DNA of 64,000 nucleotides from Acidobacteriota bacterium (GCA_003223215.1 QHYH01000107.1:1-64000); one strand, 5' to 3'. Shown: positions 7,840 to 17,303, numbered from the stretch's first letter. Notes: generated from the sequence alone by a model not told the origin. Numbers and translations: made by a program.

Positions 7840-7879
7840 TCTCTGTCACCAGTCAGCAAACACGGGCCAGCCGTCGTGC

Positions 7880-9226
7880 TCATTGCCACACTTTGTCCAA
7901 CTGTCCGGCCGCTTTGAGCAAATCCAACTGCGCCTGCTGCCTCTGGAAGTTGGCGTCCAGGTAGGCCATCCACTTGTCATTTTCATCCAATCTCGCTCTT
8001 TCCATGTCCCGCAGGTTTAGCTTCCCTTCGCCGAATTGCGCCTGCAGCACCGCGACGTTTTGCTGCGCGAGCTGCAATTCGAGACGTGCGACTTCCTTTG
8101 CCGCATCCATCTCGCGCACTCGCCTGGTTTTCTGCCTTACCTCCGCCGTCAACTCGGTGCGCTTGCTGGCCAAATTCGCCTTTGCCGCATCCAGATTCAC
8201 CCGCGCCAGCCCGATATTCGCCTGCAATTGAGCGCTGAAAATCGGGACGCGCAAATCGATTCCCGCATTGAAATTGTTCGGCTGGAAGTGAGTGAAGTAC
8301 AGGTTGTAATTGTTGTATTTCGCGAGCAAGCTGTAAATGCTCACCAGCTCTAGCGTCGGTAAGTATCCTCGCTTCTCTCCCTTCAGCCGGAATTCCTTGG
8401 CTCGCACGTCGGATTCGGCCAGCCGCAGCCCGGGATTGTTGGTCAGCGCCGCCGCGATCAGATTGTCGCCCGCCTGCTCCGCTTCTCCCGGCAAATCTTC
8501 GGGCGTGACTTCGATCGCCTGGTTCTCTGACAGTCCCAGTTGGTACCTCAAAAAAACTTCCAGTTGGTCCTCCCGCTCTTCCAACTGCAGGATGCGCTCG
8601 ACCACGCGTGCCTTGGTCAATTGCGCCTTGGTCACTTCCACCGGCAATTCGAACCCCTGGCTCTCCCGGTCCTGAGTCACCGCGAGAATCTTCTCCGCGC
8701 TCTCCTGTTCGGCGCGCAAGAGCTCGAGGGAATGGCGCACCTTGGCGAGTTCCAAATAGGCCATCGCTGTGCGGGTTATGACGTCACTCCGCGCTTCCTC
8801 GAGCGCGATCTTCTGGGCTTTGGCTTGCTCTTGCAGCTCCTTGGCCTGGCCACGCAGCGGTTCGTTGAGAACCTGCTCGGTGTAGGTCACATTGAACACC
8901 GAAGGCGCTCGGCCGCCCGGCGTTTCCGGCATGCCGTTTGTGTAGCCGGCGCCCGAACCGGCATAAAGGTTAGGCATGAATTGCGCCTTGGTGATTTGCG
9001 CCGCGTGGTCCGCGACGCTTGCCTGAATCTTTGCCACTTGAATTTCTTTGCTGTTCAGCAGTGCCAGCTCGATGGCCCGTTTCAAGGTGACCGCGATCGG
9101 CGAGGCTAGCGCGGTTTGCGCGCTCGACTCCGCTGGCTTTGGCGCCGGCGTCTCCTGCGCTTCTAAAACGCCTCCGCCCATCAGCAGCAACCCGGCAACT
9201 CCGGCAAAACCCCGAAGGAATGGCAT
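7880..9226 (-). CDS. TolC-family outer-membrane efflux protein
   Basis: A 448-residue outer-membrane channel of the TolC/OEP family. A signal peptide (hydrophobic core about residues 5-19, cut before Q-E-T-P) is followed by two long alpha-helical, Ala/Gln/Glu-rich repeats typical of the periplasmic barrel. I chose the ATG at 9226 because AAGGAG lies 7 nt upstream; ATG at 9247 is also in frame and would add seven basic residues to the signal. It forms the outer end of a tripartite pump with the upstream membrane-fusion protein and MacB-like permease. The transported substrate is unknown. Confidence 0.85.
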   Translation of the reverse strand: MPFLRGFAGVAGLLLMGGGVLEAQETPAPKPAESSAQTALASPIAVTLKRAIELALLNSKEIQVAKIQASVADHAAQITKAQFMPNLYAGSGAGYTNGMPETPGGRAPSVFNVTYTEQVLNEPLRGQAKELQEQAKAQKIALEEARSDVITRTAMAYLELAKVRHSLELLRAEQESAEKILAVTQDRESQGFELPVEVTKAQLTKARVVERILQLEEREDQLEVFLRYQLGLSENQAIEVTPEDLPGEAEQAGDNLIAAALTNNPGLRLAESDVRAKEFRLKGEKRGYLPTLELVSIYSLLAKYNNYNLYFTHFQPNNFNAGIDLRVPIFSAQLQANIGLARVNLDAAKANLASKRTELTAEVRQKTRRVREMDAAKEVARLELQLAQQNVAVLQAQFGEGKLNLRDMERARLDENDKWMAYLDANFQRQQAQLDLLKAAGQLDKVWQ

Positions 9227-9295
9227 GTTCACGCTCCTTGGTCGCATCTTCAATGGCCTCTAATCCTTTCTGCCCGCTCCCTAGTTGCTCTCTTT

Positions 9296-10492
9296 TCACT
9301 CATACCGCAACGACTCCACCGGCTGCAGGCTGGCCGCCTGGTTGGCCGGCAAATATCCAAAGAACAGCCCCGTCGAGCAGGACACCACAAAGGCGATCAC
9401 CACGCTTAAAGGTGACACCGGCACCCGCAAATTCCCCGGCAAAAAGTACTGCACCGCGACCGGCACGGCAATCCCGAGCAATATCCCAATCACTGCCCCT
9501 CCTCCACTAATAAAAAAAGACTCCACCAGGAACTGATACAGGATCTCCCGCCGCGCCGCCCCGATCGCCTTGCGGATTCCGATTTCGCGCGTTCGCTCTG
9601 TTACCGTCACCAACATGATGTTCATGATACCGATTCCGCTGATGAGCAGGGCGATGGCTGCAATAATGATCAGCACGAGCGTCAAGGCGAGCGAAATGTT
9701 CCTTGCTGCCCCCAGGATGGCCGTCAGCGTTTGCACCTTGTACTCCGCTTCCACCGGATGCCGGCTTTGCAGCAAGAGCCCCAACTGCCTTGCCACCGAT
9801 GGCACGTTCTCTTCGCTGTCTGCCTGCACGTCGAGCGAACCCACAACCTCGTTTCCGGTGTAATACTTCATCAGCGTGAAAGGAATAAGCGCCGAATTTT
9901 CCTGAATCTCCGAGAGGCCAAAGGTTTCCACGCGTTCGCGAAAAACGCCTATCACCGTAAAGGTCAGCTCTCCCATGCGAATCGGTCTTCCGACGGGGTT
10001 TTCCTGAGCGAAGATTCTTTCCGCGAGTTGCGTCGTGATCAGGCAGACCTTGCTGCGCATTTCCATGTCGCCGGCGTCAAAATACCTCCCGCGGACGATG
10101 AGCAGCCGGCGAATGGTTTGGTAACCATCGGTCACGCCAACGAGGTTCACGGCGCGGTCCACGCCATCGACGGTCGTGGTCATGGGGTGTTCGCTTGTGC
10201 CTGCCACGGCAACGACATGAAGAATGGACTTTGCCGCTTCGATATCGTCCACGGTCATTTCATAACTGCGCGGCGGCGCTTTGTCCGGCCGCTGTACCAG
10301 TTCCACCCAGACCAGGTTGGCTCCGGTTGCTTCAATTTGTGAGAGCACAAACTTCCGGCTGGTCAGTGCCACGGTGACCACCAGCACGACCGAGGCGCTC
10401 CCGATAATGACTCCGAGCGACGTGAGCATTGCGCGCAGCTTGTTTGCGCGCAGCGCGTCGATGGCCACCGCGATAGTCTCTTTGATGTCCAT
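9296..10492 (-). CDS. MacB-like ABC transporter permease (no ATPase domain)
   Basis: A 398-residue FtsX/MacB-type permease. One membrane helix near residues 25-45 is followed by a ~210-residue periplasmic domain and three C-terminal helices. The conserved R-T-R-E-I-G-I-R-K-A-I-G-A block precedes the third helix. Macrolide exporter MacB carries its ATPase at the N-terminus; here that domain is absent and no separate ATPase gene lies in this operon. The nearest ATPase (13502, opposite strand) sits with its own permease. The permease must therefore borrow an ATPase encoded elsewhere. It works with the neighbouring membrane-fusion and TolC-like proteins. Confidence 0.85.
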   Translation of the reverse strand: MDIKETIAVAIDALRANKLRAMLTSLGVIIGSASVVLVVTVALTSRKFVLSQIEATGANLVWVELVQRPDKAPPRSYEMTVDDIEAAKSILHVVAVAGTSEHPMTTTVDGVDRAVNLVGVTDGYQTIRRLLIVRGRYFDAGDMEMRSKVCLITTQLAERIFAQENPVGRPIRMGELTFTVIGVFRERVETFGLSEIQENSALIPFTLMKYYTGNEVVGSLDVQADSEENVPSVARQLGLLLQSRHPVEAEYKVQTLTAILGAARNISLALTLVLIIIAAIALLISGIGIMNIMLVTVTERTREIGIRKAIGAARREILYQFLVESFFISGGGAVIGILLGIAVPVAVQYFLPGNLRVPVSPLSVVIAFVVSCSTGLFFGYLPANQAASLQPVESLRYE

Positions 10493-10552
10493 GGTTTTCT
10501 TCTATCGTTCGGAGAACGCTTGCTGATCCGGCTGGAGCCGTTCCGAAGAGGT

Positions 10553-11551
10553 TTAGTTCCTCTTCAGTTTCTTCAGCTCTTCCTGAGCTATTTTATTTCT
10601 CGGATCCAGCCGGAGCGCGCTCGCAAATTCTTCCCTCGCTTCTGCCAGGTTGTTTTTGTTTTCATACAAGCGCCCTCGCCAGGCGTGCACCCACGCTCGG
10701 GAAGGATAACCGTTCCTCTTGGGAGCTCTCCCGAAATACTCTTCGAACAAGCGTTCGGCTTGCTCGGGTTTTTCTTTGATCAACACCAGCGCCACTCCGC
10801 GGTAAAACTTCCCCCGCGGGTCGTTCGGTGACGCGCGCTCCCCGGCCTCGGCCACGGAAAACAACCGTTCCGGCTGCGCGCGCTTCATCGCGTAGTCGCC
10901 AATGTCGTAGATCAGCTCCGCCGATTTTGGGCGGCTCTCCAGCGATTTCGTGAACTCCTCATCCGCCCCGGCGAAGTCCTTTTTCTGCCGCTTGCAATTC
11001 CCAGCCGCGTAATAGCCTTCCGCCGCGTCCAGTTCCATCAGTTTCTGGATGTGGGGCCGGGCTTTTTCTTCTCCCCCGCCGACTAGCCCCGGCGCGCTGC
11101 AATCAAATTCAATCAGCGCCTGGCGCGCCGAGAAATTCCGGTCGTCCAAGTCCACGGCCATTTGAAATTCCTTCCGCGTTTTTTTTGCCAGCGAAATCGC
11201 GGAAAACCATCCGGCACGGTCCGCTTTGTCCCCGTACGCCCTTCCCAGCCACTCGTGAAAGAGCGAATTTTCCGGATCGAGCGCCACGGCTTTCTCGGCG
11301 CTGCGAATGGCCGCGTCGTGCTGCTGCAGCTCCAGGTAACTTTTCGCCAGCAGCAACTGAATGTCGCCGTTTTTTGGCTCTCTGGCTGAGGCCTCCTCGA
11401 GCACCTCGATGGCTTTCCCGTAATCGCTGGCTTCGTAAGCGCGCCGCGCCTCTTCCAGGCTCTCTTCATGCTTGACGGCGGGCTGAGCAGCCGCAACTGC
11501 CGCTCCCGCCAAGAGCGCCATGACCAAGCCGAGTTTGCTCCCGGTAGCCAT
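10553..11551 (-). CDS. Periplasmic TPR-repeat protein
   Basis: A 332-residue protein with a signal peptide (hydrophobic residues 8-22, A-A-A-Q-P at the cut) and repeated TPR helices. Examples are Y-E-A-S-D-Y-G-K-A-I-E-V-L-E near residue 40 and A-L-R-L-D-P-R-N near the C-terminus. TPR proteins are scaffolds, and this one lies between the membrane-fusion protein (10-bp gap) and the MacB-like permease of the efflux operon. It may help assemble the pump or hold a cargo in the periplasm. Such a gene inside a MacAB-TolC-type operon is not standard. The exact role is unknown. Confidence 0.75.
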   Translation of the reverse strand: MATGSKLGLVMALLAGAAVAAAQPAVKHEESLEEARRAYEASDYGKAIEVLEEASAREPKNGDIQLLLAKSYLELQQHDAAIRSAEKAVALDPENSLFHEWLGRAYGDKADRAGWFSAISLAKKTRKEFQMAVDLDDRNFSARQALIEFDCSAPGLVGGGEEKARPHIQKLMELDAAEGYYAAGNCKRQKKDFAGADEEFTKSLESRPKSAELIYDIGDYAMKRAQPERLFSVAEAGERASPNDPRGKFYRGVALVLIKEKPEQAERLFEEYFGRAPKRNGYPSRAWVHAWRGRLYENKNNLAEAREEFASALRLDPRNKIAQEELKKLKRN

Positions 11552-11561
11552 TCGTTCTTCT

Positions 11562-12851
11562 CTAATAATTCCCGGCCGATGTATTTAGGACAATGACGTC
11601 CATGCCGTCGCGCAGGTCCACGTCACCGGGCAACGCCACCCATTCGCCTTCCTCGAGACCGCTTACGACCTCGTAGTTCGTTGCATCCGCGATTCCCACG
11701 CGGATCTCGCGTTTTTCCAGCGTCGACCTGCCTACCCCAAGCTGGTTCGATTTCACTACAAACACGTAGCGCCGCCCGCCTTCGGCCTCCACCGCCCCGC
11801 GCGGCACGGACAGCACGCCCAGGCGCTCTTTGGAATTGATGCGTACATTCACGTTGGTATTCGGCAGCAGCTCCAGATTGTCGTTGTTCACCGAACACAT
11901 TAATTCACCCACGCTGCGCGTGTTTCGCTGCACGACTTGTTTGGGAATGGTTTCGGTCCTGCCCACCCAGGTTTTGTTGGGAAGCGCGTCCCAGGTGATT
12001 CTCACGGGCTCGTTCACTTCCAGCCCGCCAAGATCCGGCTCATCGATAAAGGCGCGCACGCGCACCTGGTGCAGGTCCGCCATCTCCGCCAGCAGGTCGC
12101 CGACCCTTACATAGTCTCCCGTTTTTAGTGGCAAGGAAGCGGCATCCCTGCCCAGCGCATACAAAGTGCCGTTTGCCGGAGCCGTGATTCGGGCCTGTCG
12201 CACTTTGTCTTCGAGCGCTGCGACTTGGCCTTTCAGTTGCTGCACCTGCAGGGCCGCGCGATCGCTCTCGAGCCCCGCGCTGCGGTCAAACTCCTGCTTC
12301 ACCGCTGTCAGCCTCGCAACTTCCGCTTGCTCGTTGCTCAGCTCCAGCTCGTTTGCGGCCAGTTCTTCCTGCGTCGCCGCCTGCTGTGCCATCAGGTGCA
12401 CCAGCGCCTCATGATTCTTTTGCAGGCGCTCGCGCTTCTTTTGTGCATTAGTCAGATCCCCGGCAACTTTTGCGGCCTGGTCCGGCTTTCCTCCCGCCCT
12501 GGCCACCCGCAAATCATCCTGCGCCTGGAGCAGCTTCCCGTGCGTTTCCGCAAGCTGCGCCGCGGCATCTTTGACGTCCAACTCCATCAGCAACTGGCCT
12601 TTTTTCACCTGCTGTCCTTCACTGACGTAGACTTTCTCGACGAACGTATCCAGTTCCGCGCGCATTACGTAAGGCGAGATGGGTTCGACCTTTCCATTGC
12701 TGCTGATGGACGAAATCAGGTTCTCGCGCACCGGCGTCACGGCGGAAATCTTCGGGGCTGGCTTGCGTCCGCTCAACCTGATCAGGACGAATGCCAACAC
12801 CGCTGCCAGGAACAGGTAGAGCAGAATCCGGTTTCGCAGCTTTCGGTCCAT
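11562..12851 (-). CDS. HlyD/MacA-type membrane-fusion protein
   Basis: A 429-residue periplasmic adaptor anchored by one N-terminal helix (I-L-L-Y-L-F-L-A-A-V-L-A-F-V-L-I). Next come a biotinyl-lipoyl-like half domain (V-S-E-G-Q-Q-V-K-K-G-Q-L-L-M-E-L), a long coiled-coil hairpin (about residues 115-220), the second lipoyl half (I-T-A-P-A-N-G-T-L) and beta-barrel domains to the C-terminus. It is the first gene of the operon. It would link the MacB-like permease to the TolC-like channel encoded downstream. Confidence 0.85.
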   Translation of the reverse strand: MDRKLRNRILLYLFLAAVLAFVLIRLSGRKPAPKISAVTPVRENLISSISSNGKVEPISPYVMRAELDTFVEKVYVSEGQQVKKGQLLMELDVKDAAAQLAETHGKLLQAQDDLRVARAGGKPDQAAKVAGDLTNAQKKRERLQKNHEALVHLMAQQAATQEELAANELELSNEQAEVARLTAVKQEFDRSAGLESDRAALQVQQLKGQVAALEDKVRQARITAPANGTLYALGRDAASLPLKTGDYVRVGDLLAEMADLHQVRVRAFIDEPDLGGLEVNEPVRITWDALPNKTWVGRTETIPKQVVQRNTRSVGELMCSVNNDNLELLPNTNVNVRINSKERLGVLSVPRGAVEAEGGRRYVFVVKSNQLGVGRSTLEKREIRVGIADATNYEVVSGLEEGEWVALPGDVDLRDGMDVIVLNTSAGNY

Positions 12852-13212
12852 GATTTCTTATTCCGCGCGTTTTCGCTCTCGGCGCTCGAAGAGTGTGAAA
12901 ATACCCTTCTCTTGCACAGTCCCCGGCCATTGCTCGGCAGCTAGCGGCCCGCCCCTTGCCCGAAGGGTTCCAAGATACTGCATTCTAAGAAGGGCCGCGC
13001 GGCTTTCTGTATGCTCCATGCCTTACGTAAACACACCTAGAAAAGCGCGCTTGGAGAGTAACCGACCGGCGCAAACGGCCTGTGATGGTCTTCATGATAA
13101 GAGGCGTTCTTCATCAAGAATGTTGCTCATCCCTCACAGAAGAAAGATGCTCTCTGCGGGGTTCTGGATGCCGCTGGTTGGCCGGCAAGCCTTGGCGTGC
13201 TAGGATGAGTTT
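12852..13212. other. Divergent intergenic region, efflux operon / zinc-ribbon gene
   Basis: About 360 bp between divergent genes, with no gene. It must contain the promoter of the efflux operon on the minus strand, which I could not place with confidence. A plus-strand promoter for the zinc-ribbon gene is at its right end. The region looks less GC-biased than its flanks. Confidence 0.55.
13178..13206 (+). promoter_or_regulatory. Sigma-70-type promoter abutting a start codon
   Basis: TTGGCC (13178-13183), a 17-bp spacer and TAGGAT (13201-13206), then six bases and the ATG at 13213. Each hexamer matches the consensus at four of six positions. Transcription would start at or next to the ATG, giving a leaderless message. 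Confidence 0.4.
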
Positions 13213-13389
13213 ATGGCTCAGGAAACCCCTAGCGCCCAGACAAGCCCTCCGGCATCGAAGCGCTCAGCTAAGCTCGCGCCCGTCTCGAGCACCGTTCTTC
13301 ACCGCGTGTGCATTCAGTGCAACAACATGTTTCGCGTTACCCCCGATAAGTTCGATGCAAAACAGTGTCCTACCTGTCACAAGGGCTGA
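13213..13389 (+). CDS. Small zinc-ribbon protein
   Basis: A 58-residue protein with two C-x-x-C knuckles, C-I-Q-C near residue 33 and C-P-T-C near residue 53, spaced as in a compact zinc ribbon. A Ser/Ala/Pro-rich N-terminus precedes it. It starts with ATG at 13213 and ends at TGA 13387-13389, so it is shorter than usual gene-finding cut-offs. A promoter-like pair lies immediately upstream. The ABC exporter ATPase gene follows about 110 bp later on the same strand. Possible roles are nucleic-acid or protein binding; none can be assigned. Confidence 0.6.
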   Translation: MAQETPSAQTSPPASKRSAKLAPVSSTVLHRVCIQCNNMFRVTPDKFDAKQCPTCHKG

Positions 13390-13501
13390 CTGCGCCCCCG
13401 CTCCCGCCCTGCCTACGCCCTGTAATCTTCCCGGGTCGCTTACGTAGTAGACTCTGAATGCTCTGTGTCCCGCTTCAGGAATTTCACACGAGGACTTACG
13501 A

Positions 13502-14257
13502 ATGATCGAAGCTCGCGGCCTGTCCAAGCGGTTCCAGGACAAGAAGCGCGGCGAAATCCGCGCGGTGGAGAACGTCAGTTTCACCTGCCAGCCCGGCAAA
13601 ATCTATGGTTTGCTCGGGGCCAACGGCGCGGGCAAGACTACCACGCTACGCCTGCTCGCGACCATCCTAGAACCGACCGACGGCACAGCGGTCATCTGCG
13701 GCCACGATGTCGTGGAGGAACCTGAAAAAGTTCGCGCGAGCGTCGGCTTCCTCTCCACAGCGACCGCCCTCTACCCCCGCCTGACCGCCCAGGAACTAGT
13801 CGAATACTTCGGCCGTCTCAACGGCCTCGACGAGCCCACACTCAACAAGCGCGTTGACGACATCTTCAACCGCCTGGACATGAACGGTTTTCGCGACCGA
13901 CGCTGCGACAAACTGTCCACGGGCATGAAGCAAAAAACTTCCATAGCCCGCACGCTCGTCCACGACCCCCCGGTCATGATCTTCGATGAGCCCACGCTCG
14001 GTCTTGATGTCATGACCGCCCGCACCATCACCGCTTTTATCCGCGAATGCCGCAACAACGGCAAGACCGTCATCTTCTCCACTCATGTTATGAGCGAAGT
14101 CGAAAAGCTCTGCGATACCATCGGCATCATCCAGTCCGGTAAGCTCCTCGCTGAAGGCCCGCTCGATCAGCTCCGGCAAAAGTACTCTGAGAACGATCTC
14201 GAGGAGATCTTTGTTAAGGTGGTCGCGCCACATTCCGTTGCTGCAGAGGCCCACTGA
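13502..14257 (+). CDS. ABC transporter ATP-binding protein (NatA-like)
   Basis: A 251-residue ATPase. Walker A is G-A-N-G-A-G-K-T (39-46), the ABC signature L-S-T-G-M lies near residue 140, and Walker B is V-M-I-F-D-E-P near 160 followed by the H-loop F-S-T-H-V. The signature has T in place of the usual second glycine region (LSGGQ), as is common in NatA-type exporters. The permease gene starts 1 nt after its stop (TGATATG), so the two are translationally coupled. Sodium-export NatAB and other ABC-2 drug or polymer exporters share this architecture, so the substrate is open. Confidence 0.9.
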   Translation: MIEARGLSKRFQDKKRGEIRAVENVSFTCQPGKIYGLLGANGAGKTTTLRLLATILEPTDGTAVICGHDVVEEPEKVRASVGFLSTATALYPRLTAQELVEYFGRLNGLDEPTLNKRVDDIFNRLDMNGFRDRRCDKLSTGMKQKTSIARTLVHDPPVMIFDEPTLGLDVMTARTITAFIRECRNNGKTVIFSTHVMSEVEKLCDTIGIIQSGKLLAEGPLDQLRQKYSENDLEEIFVKVVAPHSVAAEAH

Positions 14258-14258
14258 T

Positions 14259-15464
14259 ATGTCCGTTCGAAATATCGGGATCGTCTATCGCAAGGAACTC
14301 ACCGAATGGCTCCGCGACCGCCGCACGCTCATCTCTACCGTCCTTGTGCCCCTCCTTGCTTTTCCCATCCTCATGGTCGGCATGACTTCCCTCATGGCCG
14401 TCATGATGAGCAAGGCAGAAAAAGAAGTTCCCAAGGTGATGGTTATTCACGGCGAAAACTCACCCGAGCTGGTTGCGGCTTTGCATGCTAGCAAGGACCT
14501 GGAAATCGTGCCCTATGCTGACGACTGGAAAGACCAAATCTCTAACAAGGAAATCCGCGCCGCCGTGGAGATCCCCTCCGGCTTTGATGCCTCCCTCAAC
14601 GGCAAATCCCCCCTTACCGTCCAAATTCATTATTACCAGGGTGAGGTGAAGTCCGAATATGGAGCCGGGCACGTCGAAGATTCCTTGAAGTCCTTTCGCG
14701 ATGAGTTCGTCAAAAAGATTCTTGAAGCCAAGAATCTCCCGGACTCCCTTATTTCTCCCTTCCGCCTCGAAAGACACAACGTCGCGCCCCCCGAAAAAGT
14801 CAGTGGGGCAGCACTAGGCGGCCTTCTCGGCTACATGGTCATTCTTCTTTCCATGACCGGCGCCATTTATCCCGCCATCGACCTGACTGCGGGCGAAAAG
14901 GAACGCGGCACCATGGAAACCATCCTCTCCAGTCCCTTATCGCGTGTGGATCTGGTTCTCGGCAAGTTCTTCCTGGTATTGTCCGCCTCTCTCGCGACGG
15001 CCATTCTTTCGATCATTTCCATGGGTGCCTCTTTCTACCTTGTGGGCCATTCGAGCGCGATGGCAAAAAAGGATGCAGCCGTGTTTCAACTTCACATTGG
15101 CGTTCCTACGGTCTTGTCCGTTTTTCTCATGGCCTTGCCCTTGGCAGTGCTCTTTGCCGCGGTCTTGCTGACGATCGCCCTGTTCGCCAAAAGCTACAAA
15201 GAAGCGCAGAGCTACCTGACCCCGATGACGTTTATCGTGGTCATCCCGGCGGTCGCCTCTCTTCTGCCCGGTTTCGACCTCACCCCCAAGCTCGCTCTCA
15301 TTCCCATCCTCAGCACTAGCCTGGTCTGCAAAGAAATAGTCGCCGGCACTTTTCACTGGAACTACATCCTGCTTATTTTGCTCTCGAGCAGCGTCTATGC
15401 GGCCGCGGCGCTCTTCATCGCCGTCAAAATGTTCCAGCGCGAGTCGGTCCTCTTCCGCTCCTAG
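14259..15464 (+). CDS. ABC-2 type permease (NatB-like)
   Basis: A 401-residue membrane subunit. One N-terminal helix (about residues 20-45) is followed by a large extracytoplasmic domain (about 50-180) and a block of five or six helices to the C-terminus. The E-K-E-R-G-T-M-E-T-I-L motif before a helix, around residue 210, is typical of NatB/ABC-2 exporters. The ATG at 14259 follows the ATPase stop by one base. An earlier in-frame start at 14211 would overlap the ATPase gene and was not used. It functions as a pair with the upstream ATPase. Confidence 0.88.
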   Translation: MSVRNIGIVYRKELTEWLRDRRTLISTVLVPLLAFPILMVGMTSLMAVMMSKAEKEVPKVMVIHGENSPELVAALHASKDLEIVPYADDWKDQISNKEIRAAVEIPSGFDASLNGKSPLTVQIHYYQGEVKSEYGAGHVEDSLKSFRDEFVKKILEAKNLPDSLISPFRLERHNVAPPEKVSGAALGGLLGYMVILLSMTGAIYPAIDLTAGEKERGTMETILSSPLSRVDLVLGKFFLVLSASLATAILSIISMGASFYLVGHSSAMAKKDAAVFQLHIGVPTVLSVFLMALPLAVLFAAVLLTIALFAKSYKEAQSYLTPMTFIVVIPAVASLLPGFDLTPKLALIPILSTSLVCKEIVAGTFHWNYILLILLSSSVYAAAALFIAVKMFQRESVLFRS

Positions 15465-15506
15465 GTTGTTGGCATACAATGCTTCCGCTTTATCTCCGGA
15501 GGGCTC

Positions 15507-17303
15507 ATGCCAGATTCGCGCAGGCAGTTTCTTGCAAAAACTTCGCTTGGACTTCTCGCCGCCGCGGTTTCCCGCAACGCCGAGGCGCAAGAGCCGTCGC
15601 AACTCCCTCCCGGCGCGCCTTCCGCCTTCGGCACCGGCCCGGCCGTCGGCCCTGAAGTTTCTCCCGACACCTTCGCCGAAGCCGAGAAACTCGCCCGCGT
15701 GGAACTCCGGCCTGCCGAGCGTACGCAAGCCGCCGCCTCCTGGCGCGTGAACATGGCCGCCCTGATGGAGCGCCGCACCGGCCCGCGCAACGTCTCTCTC
15801 TCTCCTCCGCTTGCTCCGTTCTCGCGGTACGATTCCGTGCTTCCCGGCCAACATCCTGCCGCCGAGCGCGATCGCTTCGTCCGCACCAATTCCGACCCCG
15901 GCCCGCTCCCTTCGAACGACGCTGACATCGCTTTCGCGCCCGTCACCAAGCTCTCCCGCTGGATCGAGCACCGCGAGCTCACTTCCGAGCGGCTCACGCA
16001 CACTTATCTCAATCGCATCGAACAATTTGATCCTAGACTTCGCTCCGTCATCACCCTCACTCGTGATCTCGCTCTTGCGCAAGCCAAAAAAGCCGACGCC
16101 GAAATCGCTGCCGGCAAATACCGGGGCCCGCTCCACGGCATCCCCTGGGGCGCAAAAGATCTCCTCGACACCGCCAACATCCCCACCACCTACGGCGCAG
16201 AGCCTTTTCGCAACCGCATCCCGGTACAAGACGCCGTCGTCGTCCAGCGTCTCGAAGACGCCGGAGCGGTTCTGATCGCCAAACTCAGCCTCGGTGCGCT
16301 CGCCCTCAATGACATTTGGTTCGGTGGCCAAACCGTGAATCCGTGGCTTCTCGAAGAAGGTGCGTCTGGCTCGAGCGCCGGTCCGGGCGCAGCCACCGCC
16401 GCCGGCCTTGTCGGCTTCTCCATCGGCAGCGAAACCGGCGGCAGCATCGTCAGCCCCAGCATGCGATGCGGCATCACCGGCCTTCGTCCCACCTACGGCC
16501 GCGTCCCGCGCACCGGAGCCATGACGCTCTGCTGGTCGCTCGACAAGCTCGGCCCCATGACTCGCTCCGTCGAAGACGCCATGCTCGTTTTGCAAGCCAT
16601 CACCGGCCCCGACGCCGGCGACGTTTCGAGCGTTCCGAGCCACCTCGACTTCGATTCCGGTGCATCCATTAAAGGACTTCGCGTCGGTTACTTTCCTAAC
16701 TGGATGAAGCAGCCTCCCGCCACGGACGTCGACCGCGCTGCTCTCGAAACGATCGAGAAACTTGGCATGCGCGCCGTCGAAGTCTTTCTTCCGGATTGGC
16801 CTTACGGCTCGCTCAATGTCAATCTCTTCGCCGAAGGTGCCGCCTCTTTCGAGGAGCTCACGCTCTCCCACGGCGTCGATCAGCTGAAAATGCAGACACA
16901 CGACTCCTGGCCCAACCTTTTCCGCCAAGCGCGTTTTCTTTCTGCCGTGGATTTTGTTCAGACCGATCGTTTCCGCCGCAAAGTCTGCCAGGAGATGGCG
17001 CGCCTTTTTTCCGATGTGGATCTGCTGCTTGTTCCTTCGCTCCGCGACGAAATGCTCACCATCAGCAACAACACCGGCCATCCTTCACTGACGCTTCGCG
17101 CCGGTTTTGTCGAAGTCTCCCAAGTGCGCTCCGATTGGGCGCCCGACCCGCAGCACCCCCTGCCAAAATTCGTTGCGCCGCGCCGCGTTCCCCACGGCAT
17201 CACGCTGATCGGCCGCTTGTTTGATGAGGGCACGCTCTGCCGGGCCGGCATGGCCCTGGAACGCGTCTTCGGCGTTGCCTCCGACCGTCCCGCTGGTTTC
17301 TAA
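15507..17303 (+). CDS. Tat-exported amidase (amidase-signature family)
   Basis: A 598-residue amidase-signature hydrolase. S-R-R-Q-F-L at residues 4-9 plus a hydrophobic stretch and A-E-A at 25-27 form a twin-arginine signal, so the folded enzyme probably goes to the periplasm. The Ser-cisSer-Lys triad is visible: K217 (P-W-G-A-K-D), S290 (G-S-S-A-G) and S313 (G-S-E-T-G-G-S). It is longer than GatA (about 480) through its N-terminus and lacks a GatB or GatC neighbour, so a tRNA amidotransferase role is unlikely. GGAGGG lies just upstream of the ATG. The substrate is unknown. Confidence 0.88.
   Translation: MPDSRRQFLAKTSLGLLAAAVSRNAEAQEPSQLPPGAPSAFGTGPAVGPEVSPDTFAEAEKLARVELRPAERTQAAASWRVNMAALMERRTGPRNVSLSPPLAPFSRYDSVLPGQHPAAERDRFVRTNSDPGPLPSNDADIAFAPVTKLSRWIEHRELTSERLTHTYLNRIEQFDPRLRSVITLTRDLALAQAKKADAEIAAGKYRGPLHGIPWGAKDLLDTANIPTTYGAEPFRNRIPVQDAVVVQRLEDAGAVLIAKLSLGALALNDIWFGGQTVNPWLLEEGASGSSAGPGAATAAGLVGFSIGSETGGSIVSPSMRCGITGLRPTYGRVPRTGAMTLCWSLDKLGPMTRSVEDAMLVLQAITGPDAGDVSSVPSHLDFDSGASIKGLRVGYFPNWMKQPPATDVDRAALETIEKLGMRAVEVFLPDWPYGSLNVNLFAEGAASFEELTLSHGVDQLKMQTHDSWPNLFRQARFLSAVDFVQTDRFRRKVCQEMARLFSDVDLLLVPSLRDEMLTISNNTGHPSLTLRAGFVEVSQVRSDWAPDPQHPLPKFVAPRRVPHGITLIGRLFDEGTLCRAGMALERVFGVASDRPAGF

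Noticed and set aside
14937-17081. Long minus-strand open frame over the permease and amidase genes
   Set aside because: It lies opposite two genes with clear family motifs and has no ribosome site or recognisable domain of its own. High GC makes such shadow frames common.
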